A stretch of DNA of 64,000 nucleotides from SLNP01 sp964568875 (GTDB lineage Bacteria > Bacteroidota > Bacteroidia > Bacteroidales > VadinHA17). The stretch covers positions 26,305 to 90,304 of the forward strand of contig CAZMSH010000014.1 in NCBI GenBank assembly GCA_964568875.1, written 5' to 3'. Under the pieces are notes generated by a model. That model was given only the letters and a program-made list of their open reading frames with translations, was not told the DNA's origin and ran no database searches. How positions within the stretch are numbered: position 1 is the stretch's first letter; each line of letters begins with the position of its first letter. The position numbers and the translations under genes were made by a program. This document shows, in pieces, positions 16,633 through 25,370 of the stretch.

Positions 16633-16664
16633 TTGCTGCAAACCGGGAAATTAAACTATCTTTG
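16633..16664 (+). promoter_or_regulatory. Bacteroidota-type promoter for the DUF4160/DUF2442 pair
   Basis: TTG at 16633-16635, a 21-base spacer and TATCTTTG at 16657-16664 match the Bacteroidota sigma-factor consensus. Transcription would begin about 16668-16671, so the mRNA would be nearly leaderless at the ATG at 16672. Confidence 0.6.
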
Positions 16665-16671
16665 TATAAGC

Positions 16672-16908
16672 ATGCCAACAGTATTACTAGTAAACGGTTA
16701 TAGGTTTTTTTTCTTTAGCAATGAAAGAAACGAACCAATGCATATCCATATTGAAAAGGCTGAAAAGTATGCAAAGTTCTGGATTGATCCTCTTTTTGTT
16801 GCAGTCAACTACGGCTTCACAAGTAAGGAGTTGAGAGAGATCAGTATACTAATCGAAAAGAATGAAATCCTTATAAGGGAGAGATGGAATGAGCACTTTA
16901 GCAAATAA
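16672..16908 (+). CDS. DUF4160 protein
   Basis: A 78-residue protein that reads like DUF4160 through its whole length: MPTVLLVNGYRFFFFSNE, EPMHIHIEKAEKYAKFW, GFTSKELREI and a closing WNEHF. The ATG at 16672 is the family's usual start; the earlier TTG would overlap the promoter. It overlaps the DUF2442 gene by 20 bases. The two families occur together in many bacteria and are suspected to be a toxin-antitoxin-like pair or a small regulatory module; no activity can be read from the sequence. The HxH in MHIHIE could be a metal or catalytic site. Confidence 0.82.
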   Translation: MPTVLLVNGYRFFFFSNERNEPMHIHIEKAEKYAKFWIDPLFVAVNYGFTSKELREISILIEKNEILIRERWNEHFSK

Positions 16909-17125
16909 AACGACAAATGTCCTCGCTTCAAAAGTTTGGTTCACTAAGGACATGCTCTATGTACTTCTTCTGGATGGAAGGGAGATAGGAGTTCCATTAT
17001 TATGGTTCCCGCGGCTTAGACAAGCTACTGAAGAACAGCTTAATAACTGGAGGCTTATAGGAAACGGAGTTGGAATTCATTGGGATTCTCTTGATGAAGA
17101 CATTTCAGTATCTGCATTGCTATAG
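16889..17125 (+). CDS. DUF2442 protein
   Basis: A 78-residue protein of the DUF2442 type: a beta-hairpin part with DMLYVLLLDGREIGVPLLWFPRL, then a helix (TEEQLNNWRLIG) and the usual GIHWDSLDEDISVSALL end. The start ATG at 16889 lies 20 bases inside the DUF4160 gene, which shows translational coupling. The family usually sits next to DUF4160 proteins, as here. The biological role is unproven. Confidence 0.85.
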   Translation: MSTLANKTTNVLASKVWFTKDMLYVLLLDGREIGVPLLWFPRLRQATEEQLNNWRLIGNGVGIHWDSLDEDISVSALL

Positions 17126-17146
17126 TCAGCCATCAGAGTTTGCCAA

Positions 17147-17161
17147 ACCAGACCATCTGGT
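17147..17161. terminator. Small hairpin between converging genes
   Basis: ACCAGA-CCA-TCTGGT sits between the DUF2442 stop and the stop of the minus-strand nucleoside hydrolase. It is short and has no strong T-run, so a shared terminator role is only possible. Confidence 0.3.
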
Positions 17162-17163
17162 GT

Positions 17164-18588
17164 TTACCTCAACTCTTCTATTATGAAAATCTCGTGCCGG
17201 CTGAAGTCGCGCCAGTACCTGATGGCGCTTTTGCGTACCAGTTCCCAGTAGATATTGCTGTCGAGGCCGTATACGAAGTTGTACTCCCTGAGCTCTGAAG
17301 CGATCTTCGCGGCAATTTCAGGCTTGAGGGTCAGCTTTATGGTTACATCCTTATATCTGAAGGTGGCCGATGGTGACGGACTCTCGCTCTCCACCACCTC
17401 CAGCAATGCATGTCCGGGTGTCGAGCCGGTACTTACCATCAGCCCGTCGATCATACAACTCAGCGGCTGCTGCTTACCGGCGTAGGAGGTCATAAAAAAC
17501 TCATCAACGCCGGTGTTGAAATACTCTCTTGCCCTGATGCCCATCTTGACACCTATTATTGCATAGACTCCCAGGTGACGGTGAAGTTCGTTGCCAAGGA
17601 CTCCTGATGTCCATTCATCAATACCGTATTTCTCAATTATCTCTGTAACAAAGGGTTCGAGATCCTCAAAATAGAATGCCGGGTCTGTTGGGATAACCCG
17701 TATTACCTGGTTACGCTCGACGGTTTCACCGCGAATCATTTTCATGTAATTTTCGTTGGCCGGTGCCCCTTCGGCAAGCTGATGAAAGGTACGTGTCTCC
17801 AATTCTTTCTCCTCAAAAAGGTCGGGGAACTGCAGCCATAGTGCCACCATCTCATCGGTGGCACGGAATGCAAATTCGTGGGAACCGGTAGCCGACCCGA
17901 AGGTTGAAGCTGTCATTTTCCCGTAACGGGTCGGGCAGTTCTGCAGCTTGCCAAGAAGCGAGTCATCATAGAAGAGTCCACGGGCAGCGCTGATAACCCT
18001 TAGCGGCATATCTGATGCCAGCAGGTTGGCGGCCGCATCTGTGTCAAGCTCATAATTGAATCCTGACAACTCAGCCAGAGAGTTGCTGCTCCAGACAACC
18101 TGTTTAACCTGTTCACGAAAAGCAGGTATCCTAACCCACGCTGAATATGCCGTGTTAAGACTTCCGAGGGAGATGAATGATATTTTCGTGGGTTCATGTT
18201 CAAGAAGGCGGGCAATCAGGTCGATGTGTCCCCCTGCTGCTGAGGGATCGAGGCCCGTCTCGTCACCGTATATCATTGAAGCGGGAACGGATAAATTGCG
18301 GGCAGCAGGACTGCTTCCGCGGTTGATCCCAACCGGCAGTCCCTCGTGGTGAAAGGCATTCAGCATTGAGCGAACCTTTATCCATGCCCTCTCTGCGGTA
18401 AGTGCCCCTCCCGAGGTGGTTATGCCCATAACCCTTACATCGGGTGATGCCAGCAAAAGGCTGATGGCACGCATATCATCAATTCCCCCGTCGGTATCGA
18501 TTATCACATAGTGGGTTGGTTTCCAGGGGTGGGCGGCCATGGTTCCTGCGGCAAGAACCAATGAAAGCGTAAAAAGAATTCTTTTCAT
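17164..18588 (-). CDS. Secreted inosine-uridine-preferring nucleoside hydrolase family protein
   Basis: A 474-residue protein. After a signal peptide (MKRILFTLSLVLAAGTMAA) it has the nucleoside hydrolase calcium-site motif IIDTDGGIDD at residues about 29-38. The NH-fold core runs to about residue 310 and ends with a C-terminal segment of about 110 residues that is less familiar. Members cut the N-glycosidic bond of nucleosides; the secreted Bacteroidota members act in the periplasm on salvaged nucleosides. The start at 18588 (MKRIL) is preferred over 18600 because it gives the better signal peptide. It is transcribed away from the phosphodiesterase gene at 18797, with which it might share a nucleotide-scavenging theme. 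Confidence 0.85.
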   Translation of the reverse strand: MKRILFTLSLVLAAGTMAAHPWKPTHYVIIDTDGGIDDMRAISLLLASPDVRVMGITTSGGALTAERAWIKVRSMLNAFHHEGLPVGINRGSSPAARNLSVPASMIYGDETGLDPSAAGGHIDLIARLLEHEPTKISFISLGSLNTAYSAWVRIPAFREQVKQVVWSSNSLAELSGFNYELDTDAAANLLASDMPLRVISAARGLFYDDSLLGKLQNCPTRYGKMTASTFGSATGSHEFAFRATDEMVALWLQFPDLFEEKELETRTFHQLAEGAPANENYMKMIRGETVERNQVIRVIPTDPAFYFEDLEPFVTEIIEKYGIDEWTSGVLGNELHRHLGVYAIIGVKMGIRAREYFNTGVDEFFMTSYAGKQQPLSCMIDGLMVSTGSTPGHALLEVVESESPSPSATFRYKDVTIKLTLKPEIAAKIASELREYNFVYGLDSNIYWELVRKSAIRYWRDFSRHEIFIIEELR

Positions 18589-18607
18589 AACTGTAAGCAA
18601 TAAACCT

Positions 18608-18615
18608 CAAAAATA
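18608..18615 (-). promoter_or_regulatory. Possible promoter -7 element for the nucleoside hydrolase
   Basis: On the minus strand this reads TATTTTTG, a match to TAnnTTTG, about 20 bases before the start codon. No good TTG box is seen at the right distance. Confidence 0.35.
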
Positions 18616-18745
18616 GTCATAGCCGGCTGAAATGCCATATGCTTTATTATCATGAACGGTGTAAATATGATTTTGGTCTACTGATCGATAATTTCATTTC
18701 TTCAAGGCAGAAGTAGTCAACCTTTATGGCAGACATTTTGTTATT

Positions 18746-18781
18746 CTTCCGGCTAAGCTGTAATTTAGCCGGAAGATTTTT
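18746..18781 (+). terminator. Strong stem-loop with T-run just before the phosphodiesterase gene
   Basis: CTTCCGGCTAA (18746-18756) pairs with TTAGCCGGAAG (18765-18775; the innermost A/T pairs leave a loop of about 8) and is followed by ATTTTTT. It ends only about 16 bases before the start codon at 18797, in the 5' untranslated region. It may be an attenuator or the end of a small RNA made from 18620-18745. Confidence 0.65.
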
Positions 18782-18796
18782 TGTTAAGTGACGAGT

Positions 18797-20062
18797 ATGA
18801 AATACATAGGAAGATTTTTATCAGTATCGGTACTGGCTTTGCTGCTTGCCGGTTGTTCAGCTTTCAGCGGCAATGATGATGAAAGCTATGTCGTGCTGTT
18901 GTCATTTGACGGTTTCAGGTGGGATTATCCCGACCTCTACGAAACGCCAAACTTCGACAGGATTGCAAAAAAGGGGGTCAGGGCTGAAAGGCTTATACCC
19001 TCTTTCCCTACCAAGACTTTCCCGAATCACTACACACTGGCAACAGGACTGCATCCGGGCAATCACGGACTGGTAAATAACACCTTTTATGCTCCCGATC
19101 TTGACAGGATGTACCGTATGGGTGACCGTACCGCTGTGGAAGACGGGGCGTTCTACGGTGGCGAGCCGATATGGGTGACGGCTTCGAAGCATGGACTCAT
19201 TACCGGTTCATTCTACTGGGTGGGGTCAGAGGCCCCGGTAAAAGGAGTTCAGCCCACATACTGGAAACGGTTTGACGATTCTGTGCCTTTTGCCACCAGG
19301 ATTGACAGCGTTGTAAAGTGGCTTGGTTATGAGAAGGAACGCAGACCAAGGTTTGTGACTCTTTATTACGAGGAACCCGATGGCGTAGCTCACAGTGCCG
19401 GACCGGTGTCACCTGAAACAGGACAGATGGTGCAGCATGTAGATAGCCTGTTGGGGGTGCTGAAAAGCAAGCTTGAGGCTTTGCCTATAGCAAGGAAGAT
19501 AAACCTTATTGTACTCTCAGACCATGGCATGGGTCAGTTGTCGCCCAATATGTATGTTAACCTGGCAGAAATAATACCGCAGGATAAGATAATTATGTCG
19601 CTGGGCGGAAATCCGACATACAATATTGATCTGGTCGACGATTACATTGATAGAGCCCTTGCTGACCTGAATGCAACGGAAGGAGTAAGTGCATGGCACC
19701 GTGACAGTGTTCCGGAGCATCTGCATTACCGAAACCATATCAGGATACCCGACCTGGTGGTTGTTGCAGACAGTGGCTGGAGTATTGGCATGAGACCAGA
19801 CGGTTCGAGATATACCGGCGGAACGCATGGCTATGACCCCCTTAACAGTGACATGCATGCAATATTCTACGCTGCGGGGCCATCATTCAGGAAGCGCTAC
19901 GTGCATGATGAATTACATAATGTTGACATATATAATATTGTGGCTGCTATTCTTGATATCAGTCCGGAGCCCAATGACGGAGATCCGTTGAGGGCACGTG
20001 GAATTTTCAGGAAAGCAAATGTGCAGAATCGTCTGGGAGTATCCACTGTTTCTGCCAAATAG
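18797..20062 (+). CDS. Alkaline-phosphatase-superfamily phosphodiesterase/nucleotide pyrophosphatase lipoprotein
   Basis: A 421-residue lipoprotein (LALLLAGC). It belongs to the type I phosphodiesterase/nucleotide pyrophosphatase (ENPP-like) family: metal Asp in LLSFDGFRWDY, the nucleophile Thr in FPTKTFPNHYTLATGL, LSDHGMG, and the metal His in GGTHGYDP. These enzymes split phosphodiester or pyrophosphate bonds of nucleotides or lipids outside the cytoplasm. The ATG at 18797 gives the proper signal; the GTG at 18788 would add three residues. The next gene, an acyltransferase, starts 13 bases later, so they are likely co-transcribed. Confidence 0.88.
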   Translation: MKYIGRFLSVSVLALLLAGCSAFSGNDDESYVVLLSFDGFRWDYPDLYETPNFDRIAKKGVRAERLIPSFPTKTFPNHYTLATGLHPGNHGLVNNTFYAPDLDRMYRMGDRTAVEDGAFYGGEPIWVTASKHGLITGSFYWVGSEAPVKGVQPTYWKRFDDSVPFATRIDSVVKWLGYEKERRPRFVTLYYEEPDGVAHSAGPVSPETGQMVQHVDSLLGVLKSKLEALPIARKINLIVLSDHGMGQLSPNMYVNLAEIIPQDKIIMSLGGNPTYNIDLVDDYIDRALADLNATEGVSAWHRDSVPEHLHYRNHIRIPDLVVVADSGWSIGMRPDGSRYTGGTHGYDPLNSDMHAIFYAAGPSFRKRYVHDELHNVDIYNIVAAILDISPEPNDGDPLRARGIFRKANVQNRLGVSTVSAK

Positions 20063-20075
20063 ATTAGCATTTCAG

Positions 20076-20855
20076 ATGAGATTCAGGTATATTTTGTCAC
20101 GCACCGCCGGCGCCATTTTGGCGATTCCCTTTTATTTGGTTTTTGGGATGTTGCTCCTGGTGTTTCATCCTCTTCAGGTTATCAGCCGCAGGCTTGGTGG
20201 ATACGAAGCACACAAGAGATCGGTCGTTATTCTGAATCTGCTGTTGCTGAGAACCCTTCATATCCTTGGAGCAAAGATTGTGTTCAAAGGCTTTGAGACT
20301 ATCCCTTCAGGAAGACCACTGATTATTGTCTCCAATCATCAGAGTGCATTTGACATACCACCTGTAATATGGGGTTTCAGAAAGTATCATCCTAAATTCA
20401 TCTCCAAAAAGGAGCTGGGGCGATTTATCCCCAGCATATCATATAACCTCAGGCACGGTGGGTCGGTACTTATCGACCGCGCCAACCGGCTGCAGTCAGT
20501 TAAGGAGATTATCAGACTGGGTGAATTTATCAGCGCCAATAATTTCTCAGCATGCATTTTCCCTGAGGGAACCAGAAGCCGTGACGGAGTAGTGCGGAGA
20601 TTTAAAGCTGCCGGGTTTGCGTCACTCCTGAAGGCGGCTCCGGAAGCAGTTATTATACCATTCGCAATCAAAGGTAATCATAGTATTACTCCGGATAAAA
20701 CCAAGCTGCCGGCAGCATTTGTAAGTCTTGAATACACAGCTCTGGCTCCTGTTGAGCCGGCGGGGAGGGAGGCTGATGCGGTACTTGCTGAGGCAGAGCA
20801 GCGGATAAGGGAGGTGGTAAACATAGATGTTGTGACACCTGATATTAAAAAATAG
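20076..20855 (+). CDS. 1-acyl-sn-glycerol-3-phosphate acyltransferase (PlsC family)
   Basis: A 259-residue protein. An N-terminal membrane helix (residues about 10-35, GAILAIPFYLVFGMLLLVF) precedes the PlsC-type catalytic domain with NHQSAFD (the NHx4D motif, about residue 88), the FPEGTRS motif (about 165) and a late VIIPFAIKG block. It should move an acyl group to lysophosphatidic acid in phospholipid synthesis at the inner membrane. The ATG at 20076 is chosen because the longer frame from 19998 overlaps the previous gene and adds no membrane or family sequence. Confidence 0.87.
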   Translation: MRFRYILSRTAGAILAIPFYLVFGMLLLVFHPLQVISRRLGGYEAHKRSVVILNLLLLRTLHILGAKIVFKGFETIPSGRPLIIVSNHQSAFDIPPVIWGFRKYHPKFISKKELGRFIPSISYNLRHGGSVLIDRANRLQSVKEIIRLGEFISANNFSACIFPEGTRSRDGVVRRFKAAGFASLLKAAPEAVIIPFAIKGNHSITPDKTKLPAAFVSLEYTALAPVEPAGREADAVLAEAEQRIREVVNIDVVTPDIKK

Positions 20856-20997
20856 CGTTGTAGTATTGTTATAATCATCTGTCGCAAAGGAATGCCGTAA
20901 ATACTGTGCAAGTCCGTTAAACAACTTTTGTGCAGGATTGTTATATTGTTATTGAAATAACGACATATATAAATATATCTATAAATAATCAGAAATT

Positions 20998-21399
20998 ATG
21001 GAAATTACATTTGACGGCGGGAAGGTAATCACCGCACATTTGAACGGACATACTATCAGAACCGATCAGCCGAGTGAAGGCGGTGGCACCAATACGGCAC
21101 CTGCACCTTATGATCTTTTTCTTGCATCTATCGGAACCTGTGCCGGTATTTACGTAAAGTCATTTTGTGATCAGAGAGGTATTTCAACCGAGGGGATGAA
21201 AATAGTTCAGTCGATGGAGATTGACCCTCAGCGCAGGTTGCCGGCTGTTATTAAGCTTGACATAAGGGTGCCGGCTGATTTTCCCGATAAATACAAGGAA
21301 GCTATGATAAATGTGGCAAATCTTTGCGCCGTGAAGAAAACCATCAATAATGCACCTGAGTTTGAGATAGGAACCAGTGTGATGAGCTATAGTGAGTAG
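20998..21399 (+). CDS. OsmC family peroxiredoxin-like protein
   Basis: A 133-residue OsmC-fold protein. The two redox cysteines are Cys 48 (SIGTCAG) and Cys 110 (NLCAVKKT), with the usual APAPYDLFLASIGTC approach. Members reduce organic hydroperoxides or have a related thiol role in the cytoplasm. The length is normal. The 142 bases before it hold AT-rich sequence but no convincing TAnnTTTG box. Confidence 0.88.
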   Translation: MEITFDGGKVITAHLNGHTIRTDQPSEGGGTNTAPAPYDLFLASIGTCAGIYVKSFCDQRGISTEGMKIVQSMEIDPQRRLPAVIKLDIRVPADFPDKYKEAMINVANLCAVKKTINNAPEFEIGTSVMSYSE

Positions 21400-21453
21400 G
21401 AAGAGCGGTAAACCATATCTTAAATACAAAAACGTTAATCGTAAAACTTATAT

Positions 21454-21478
21454 AAAAGGCTCTGTGCCAGACGCTTTT
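21454..21478. terminator. Bidirectional terminator between osmC-like gene and SLC13 permease
   Basis: AAAAGGCTCTG (21454-21464) pairs with CAGACGCTTTT (21468-21478) apart from two mismatched positions, with A-run and T-run on the outer sides. It lies between two converging genes and just overlaps the last base of the minus-strand gene. Confidence 0.5.
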
Positions 21479-23247
21479 TATACCGGAAAGACCCAGAGAA
21501 TAACCGGCACACCCACTGCAATTATTATAACTGACATTGGCAGTCCGAATTTTAAATAGTCGGTGAATTTATAGCCGCCAGGTCCCATTACAAGGGTGTT
21601 AGACTGGTGTCCTATAGGTGTCAGGAATGCAGCAGACCCTCCTATTGCCACGGCCATCAGGAACGGATCTATTGAGTATTCAAGTCCTTTTGCCACACCT
21701 AATGCCACAGGTGCCATAAGCAGTACCGTAGCCGCATTATTGATTACTGCAGAGAGCAGCATAGTTACGGTAAGGATGACAGCTATCATAGTCCATGCAG
21801 GGAGGCGTGCTCCCATCTGAAGTACTGAAGAAGCAATTATTTCTGCACCTCCCGAGGTTTCAAGCGAGCGGCCTACGGGGATCATTGCAGCCAGTAGTAC
21901 TATTACCGGCCAGTCGATACTTTTATACATCTCCTTGACAGGGAGTATCCTGGTGAGAACCATTGCCACCGCTGCCATGGTAAATGCCACGTCGACGGGC
22001 AGCAGCCTGGTTACAACGGCAATTATTGCAGCAGCAAATAGTGCCAGCGCGAGAGTGAATTTCGGTTTGGACCCAAGTTTTATATCGCGGCGTGCCAGGG
22101 GCAGACACCCGATTGAGGTTATGGTTTCATGAAGAAGGTGGTCTCTTCCCTGGACCAGTATCACATCTCCAACCCTGAATATTATTTTTGCCAGCCTCCG
22201 GTGAATCTGTTCTTCCCTTCTTGCGACTGCAAGCAGGTTGATGCCATATCTGCTTCTCATGCGGAGCTCAGCCACCGATCTTCCGATCAGTGAAGAGTCG
22301 GCCATTATTACAGCTTCGGTGATGGCAATATCCTCCGATCCGACAGCATCTTTCCTGAATTTCTTACCGCCAAGCAGTTTAACGCCGGTATCTTCGATCA
22401 GTGTTTTTAACTCATCGGCATCGGTTTCAATAATGATAATGTCTTTTTCTTTGAGTATTTCATCAGGCTCAGGAGCATGTATGCGCTTGTTTGCCCGAAC
22501 CAGTCCGAGAACCTGCATGTCGATATCAGTCATCTCTGAGAATTCCCTGAGAGTCTTTCCCTTAGCAGAAGAGGTACTGGTTACGGTAACTTCCGTAATA
22601 TAGTCGTCGATATCGAACAGGTCTCTCTCAGATTTTTTTGCTGCTCTTTTGGGAAGCAGCCTCCAGCCCACAAGGGTAATGAATGCGAGACCTGCCAGTG
22701 TGAGAAGTATTCCTGCAGGTGCAAACGAGAACATGCCAAAGGTTTCTCCGGTCTCTTCTCCCCTGAAAGCGGATATGATAATATTCGGAGGGGTACCTAT
22801 AAGTGTGATCATTCCACCCAGGAGAGAGGCAAAAGCAATAGGCATAAGCAGATAGGAAGGAGGGTGGCCGCTTTTGCGGGCAAGGTGAATTGCTATAGGC
22901 ATCATTATTGCCAGTGCTCCCACGTTATTCATAAATGAGGATGCAAACGCAACGATCAGCGAGAGGACCATAATCTGAACAGTCAGGTGAGTGCCGGCCT
23001 TCATAACCCATTTCCCCAGAAGGACTATTAGTCCGGAGTACTCAAGAGCTTTGCCAATGACAAGTACCGATGCAACTGTGATAACAGCAGGGTGGCTGAA
23101 TCCACTGAAAGCCGCCCCGGGTTCAATTACGCCTGCAACAACCAGGATGAACAGGGCGATAAGAGCCACAAAGTCATGCCTGAAGCGACCCCATGCGAAC
23201 AAGCCAAGGGCAATTATTAATGTTGCAAAGACAATGAGATGGTCCAT
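21478..23247 (-). CDS. SLC13/DASS-family permease with RCK-C domains (copy 1)
   Basis: A 589-residue membrane protein. Two membrane halves of the divalent anion:sodium symporter type flank a cytoplasmic insert (residues about 200-385) with two RCK-C/TrkA-C-like domains: TEVTVTSTSSAKGKTLREF to about 290, then EAVIMADSSLIGRSVAELRMR onwards. Each half carries a family-type hairpin: NNVGALAIMMP and LIGTPPN in the first, NNAATVLLMAP and LTPIGHQSN in the second. Substrates of this group include sulfate and dicarboxylates; which one applies here cannot be read. It is followed upstream (on this strand) by a paralogue, so the pair arose by tandem duplication. Confidence 0.87.
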   Translation of the reverse strand: MDHLIVFATLIIALGLFAWGRFRHDFVALIALFILVVAGVIEPGAAFSGFSHPAVITVASVLVIGKALEYSGLIVLLGKWVMKAGTHLTVQIMVLSLIVAFASSFMNNVGALAIMMPIAIHLARKSGHPPSYLLMPIAFASLLGGMITLIGTPPNIIISAFRGEETGETFGMFSFAPAGILLTLAGLAFITLVGWRLLPKRAAKKSERDLFDIDDYITEVTVTSTSSAKGKTLREFSEMTDIDMQVLGLVRANKRIHAPEPDEILKEKDIIIIETDADELKTLIEDTGVKLLGGKKFRKDAVGSEDIAITEAVIMADSSLIGRSVAELRMRSRYGINLLAVARREEQIHRRLAKIIFRVGDVILVQGRDHLLHETITSIGCLPLARRDIKLGSKPKFTLALALFAAAIIAVVTRLLPVDVAFTMAAVAMVLTRILPVKEMYKSIDWPVIVLLAAMIPVGRSLETSGGAEIIASSVLQMGARLPAWTMIAVILTVTMLLSAVINNAATVLLMAPVALGVAKGLEYSIDPFLMAVAIGGSAAFLTPIGHQSNTLVMGPGGYKFTDYLKFGLPMSVIIIAVGVPVILWVFPV

Positions 23248-23394
23248 TCTACTAATCTATCAGAGTCTAAATATAGTAATAACCTCACTAATGTCTTCCC
23301 TGATGCATCCGGAAGCAACCTGATACTTGCTGTACCGGCGGTACAACCGGGGCGGAATCAGAAGCCAGGCATTAAAGTGGAAAGTATAGCACTA

Positions 23395-25164
23395 TCATAC
23401 CGGAAATATCCAGAGAATTAACGGAACAGCTATTATTATGAGGAGTACCGATAGGGGGAATCCCATTCTGGTATAATCTGTAAACTTATATCCTCCGGGC
23501 CCCATAACCAGGGTGTTAGACTGGTGTCCTATGGGTGTAAGGAAAGCCGCAGATCCTCCAATGGCAACTGCCATCAGGAATGGATCGACGGAGTATGATA
23601 GTCCGTTTGCAATACCTATAGCTATTGGACCCATCAGCAGCACGGTTGCCGCATTGTTTATCAATCCGGTTATAAGCATGGTGATGGTAAGGATAGTACC
23701 TATCATCACCCATGGAGGCAGTCCTCCACCCAGGTTCATTACTGCTTCTGAAATAATTGCAGCACCTCCTGAAGTCTCCAGTGAAGCTCCAACCGGTATC
23801 ATTGCTCCCAGAAGAACTATTACCGACCAGTCTATGCTCCGGTACATCTCTTTTAAAGGTATTATTTTAAGCAGTACCATTGCCACTGAAGCCATTGAGA
23901 ATGCCGCTTCAACCGGCAGAACATTTGTAACTACAAGAATAATAGCTATCGCAAAGATAGACAGCGCCATGGTGAACTTAGGCTTGAACCCAAGGCGTAT
24001 ATCTCTTTTTGCCAGGGGCAGGCAGCCGATTGAGGTTATGGTATCATGCAGTGTATTTTCCCTGCCCTGGAGCAGGATTACATCACCAACGGCAAGTATA
24101 ATGTCGTCAAGTCGGTTGTGCATCTGCTTTTCCCTGTGGGCCACTGCCATCAGATTGAGTTCATATTTTGATTCGAGACCCAGTTCAGAAGCAGATCTTC
24201 CTACCAGTATTGAGTCTGCCATAATTACTGCCTCTGCAATTGATATGCTCTGTGTCCCTTCGCCACCGTTGCGGAACTTTTTGCCGCCAAGAAGTTTCAC
24301 ACCGGTATCCTCTATAAGATCCTTAAGCTGACTGGCGTCAATCTCAAGGATGATAAGGTCCTTGACCTTAAGTATGGTATCAGGCCCGGGTGCATGTATC
24401 CTTTTATTGTCTCTGACGAGGCCAAGGATTTTCATGTCAATTTTTGGTTTTACTGCGAATTCTCCCAGGCTTTTACCCCTTACCTTAGATCCCTTTGTTA
24501 CTACTACCTCTGTAATATAGTCTTCAATGTTAAACAGATTGCTTTCACTGCGCGGCGCTACCCGGCCGGGCAGAAGGCGCCAGCCTATAAATGTCAGGAA
24601 AAGCAGTCCGGTTACAGTTAGTACAATGCCAACCGGGGTAAATGAGAACATGCCAAAAGATTCTCCTGTTGCATCGGCTCTCAGTGATCCGATTATTATA
24701 TTCGATGGTGTACCTATAAGTGTTGTCATTCCGCCGAGGAGAGATGCAAATGCCACCGGCATCAGCACGAACGAGGGAGGATGGCCGCTCTTTCGTGCAA
24801 GATGTACTGCAATAGGCATCATAATGGCCAGTGCTCCGACGTTATTCATGAATGATGATGCTGCGGCTACAAGCAGTGAGAGAACGAATACCTGTGAGGG
24901 TATTCCGGTTCCAACCTTCATTACCCACCTTCCCAGAAAGTCAATTAATCCTGATAACTCCAGGGCCTTGCCTATAACAAGTACAGAGGCTACTGTAATT
25001 ACTGCAGGATGGCCGAAGCCCCTGTAGGCTGAGGAAGGTTCAATAACACCTGTGATTATAAGAATGAATAATGAAAGGAAGGCAACAATGTCGTGGCGTA
25101 TTCTGCCCCATGCGAACATCAGGAGGGCAAATGTCAGAGTCATAAAGACAATTACATGGTCCAT
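23395..25164 (-). CDS. SLC13/DASS-family permease with RCK-C domains (copy 2)
   Basis: A 589-residue paralogue of the gene at 21478, with the same order of parts: MNNVGALAIMMP, LIGTPSN, the RCK-C insert (residues about 200-390) and the second-half hairpin NNAATVLLMGP with LTPIGHQSN. The ATG at 25164 (MDHVIVF) aligns exactly with the start of the other copy; the upstream Met at 25176 would add four residues. The two genes are close in sequence and separated by 147 bases without features. Possibly they serve different substrates. Confidence 0.87.
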   Translation of the reverse strand: MDHVIVFMTLTFALLMFAWGRIRHDIVAFLSLFILIITGVIEPSSAYRGFGHPAVITVASVLVIGKALELSGLIDFLGRWVMKVGTGIPSQVFVLSLLVAAASSFMNNVGALAIMMPIAVHLARKSGHPPSFVLMPVAFASLLGGMTTLIGTPSNIIIGSLRADATGESFGMFSFTPVGIVLTVTGLLFLTFIGWRLLPGRVAPRSESNLFNIEDYITEVVVTKGSKVRGKSLGEFAVKPKIDMKILGLVRDNKRIHAPGPDTILKVKDLIILEIDASQLKDLIEDTGVKLLGGKKFRNGGEGTQSISIAEAVIMADSILVGRSASELGLESKYELNLMAVAHREKQMHNRLDDIILAVGDVILLQGRENTLHDTITSIGCLPLAKRDIRLGFKPKFTMALSIFAIAIILVVTNVLPVEAAFSMASVAMVLLKIIPLKEMYRSIDWSVIVLLGAMIPVGASLETSGGAAIISEAVMNLGGGLPPWVMIGTILTITMLITGLINNAATVLLMGPIAIGIANGLSYSVDPFLMAVAIGGSAAFLTPIGHQSNTLVMGPGGYKFTDYTRMGFPLSVLLIIIAVPLILWIFPV

Positions 25165-25186
25165 GTCAGGCCTCATTAATCGGGGC

Positions 25187-25194
25187 CAAAGGTA
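25187..25194 (-). promoter_or_regulatory. Candidate promoter -7 element for the SLC13 pair
   Basis: The minus strand reads TACCTTTG, a full match to TAnnTTTG, 22 bases before the start codon at 25164. No TTG box is seen at the expected distance, so it is only a candidate. Confidence 0.4.
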
Positions 25195-25300
25195 TTTATA
25201 AGAAGATATTCCCGTTCGCGCGGAGAGTACATAAGTGTACTGATATTGTGATTTTTAGTATTTATACTACCCTGGGATGGGGAATATAGGCAGGTTGTAA

Positions 25301-25347
25301 GGGCGTATAAGGGCGTATAAGGCGTATAAGGCGTAATAGGCGTAAGG
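25301..25347. repeat. Short tandem repeat of GGCGTATAA units
   Basis: About five units of 9-10 bases: GGGCGTATAA twice, then GGCGTATAA, then two drifting units. It lies between the SLC13 gene start and the end of the minus-strand gene at 25371. No coding role is seen. Confidence 0.8.
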
Positions 25348-25370
25348 GGTCGATGTGTAGCTAAAGGGGG

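Noticed and set aside
16369..16641. Minus- and plus-strand open frames through the GC-rich palindromic block
   Set aside because: They are Ala/Arg/Pro-rich and differ in all frames, as expected of GC-rich structured DNA; no start context or homology is seen.
23513..24331. Long plus-strand frame opposite the second SLC13 permease
   Set aside because: It is the reverse-strand shadow of a clear membrane transporter gene.
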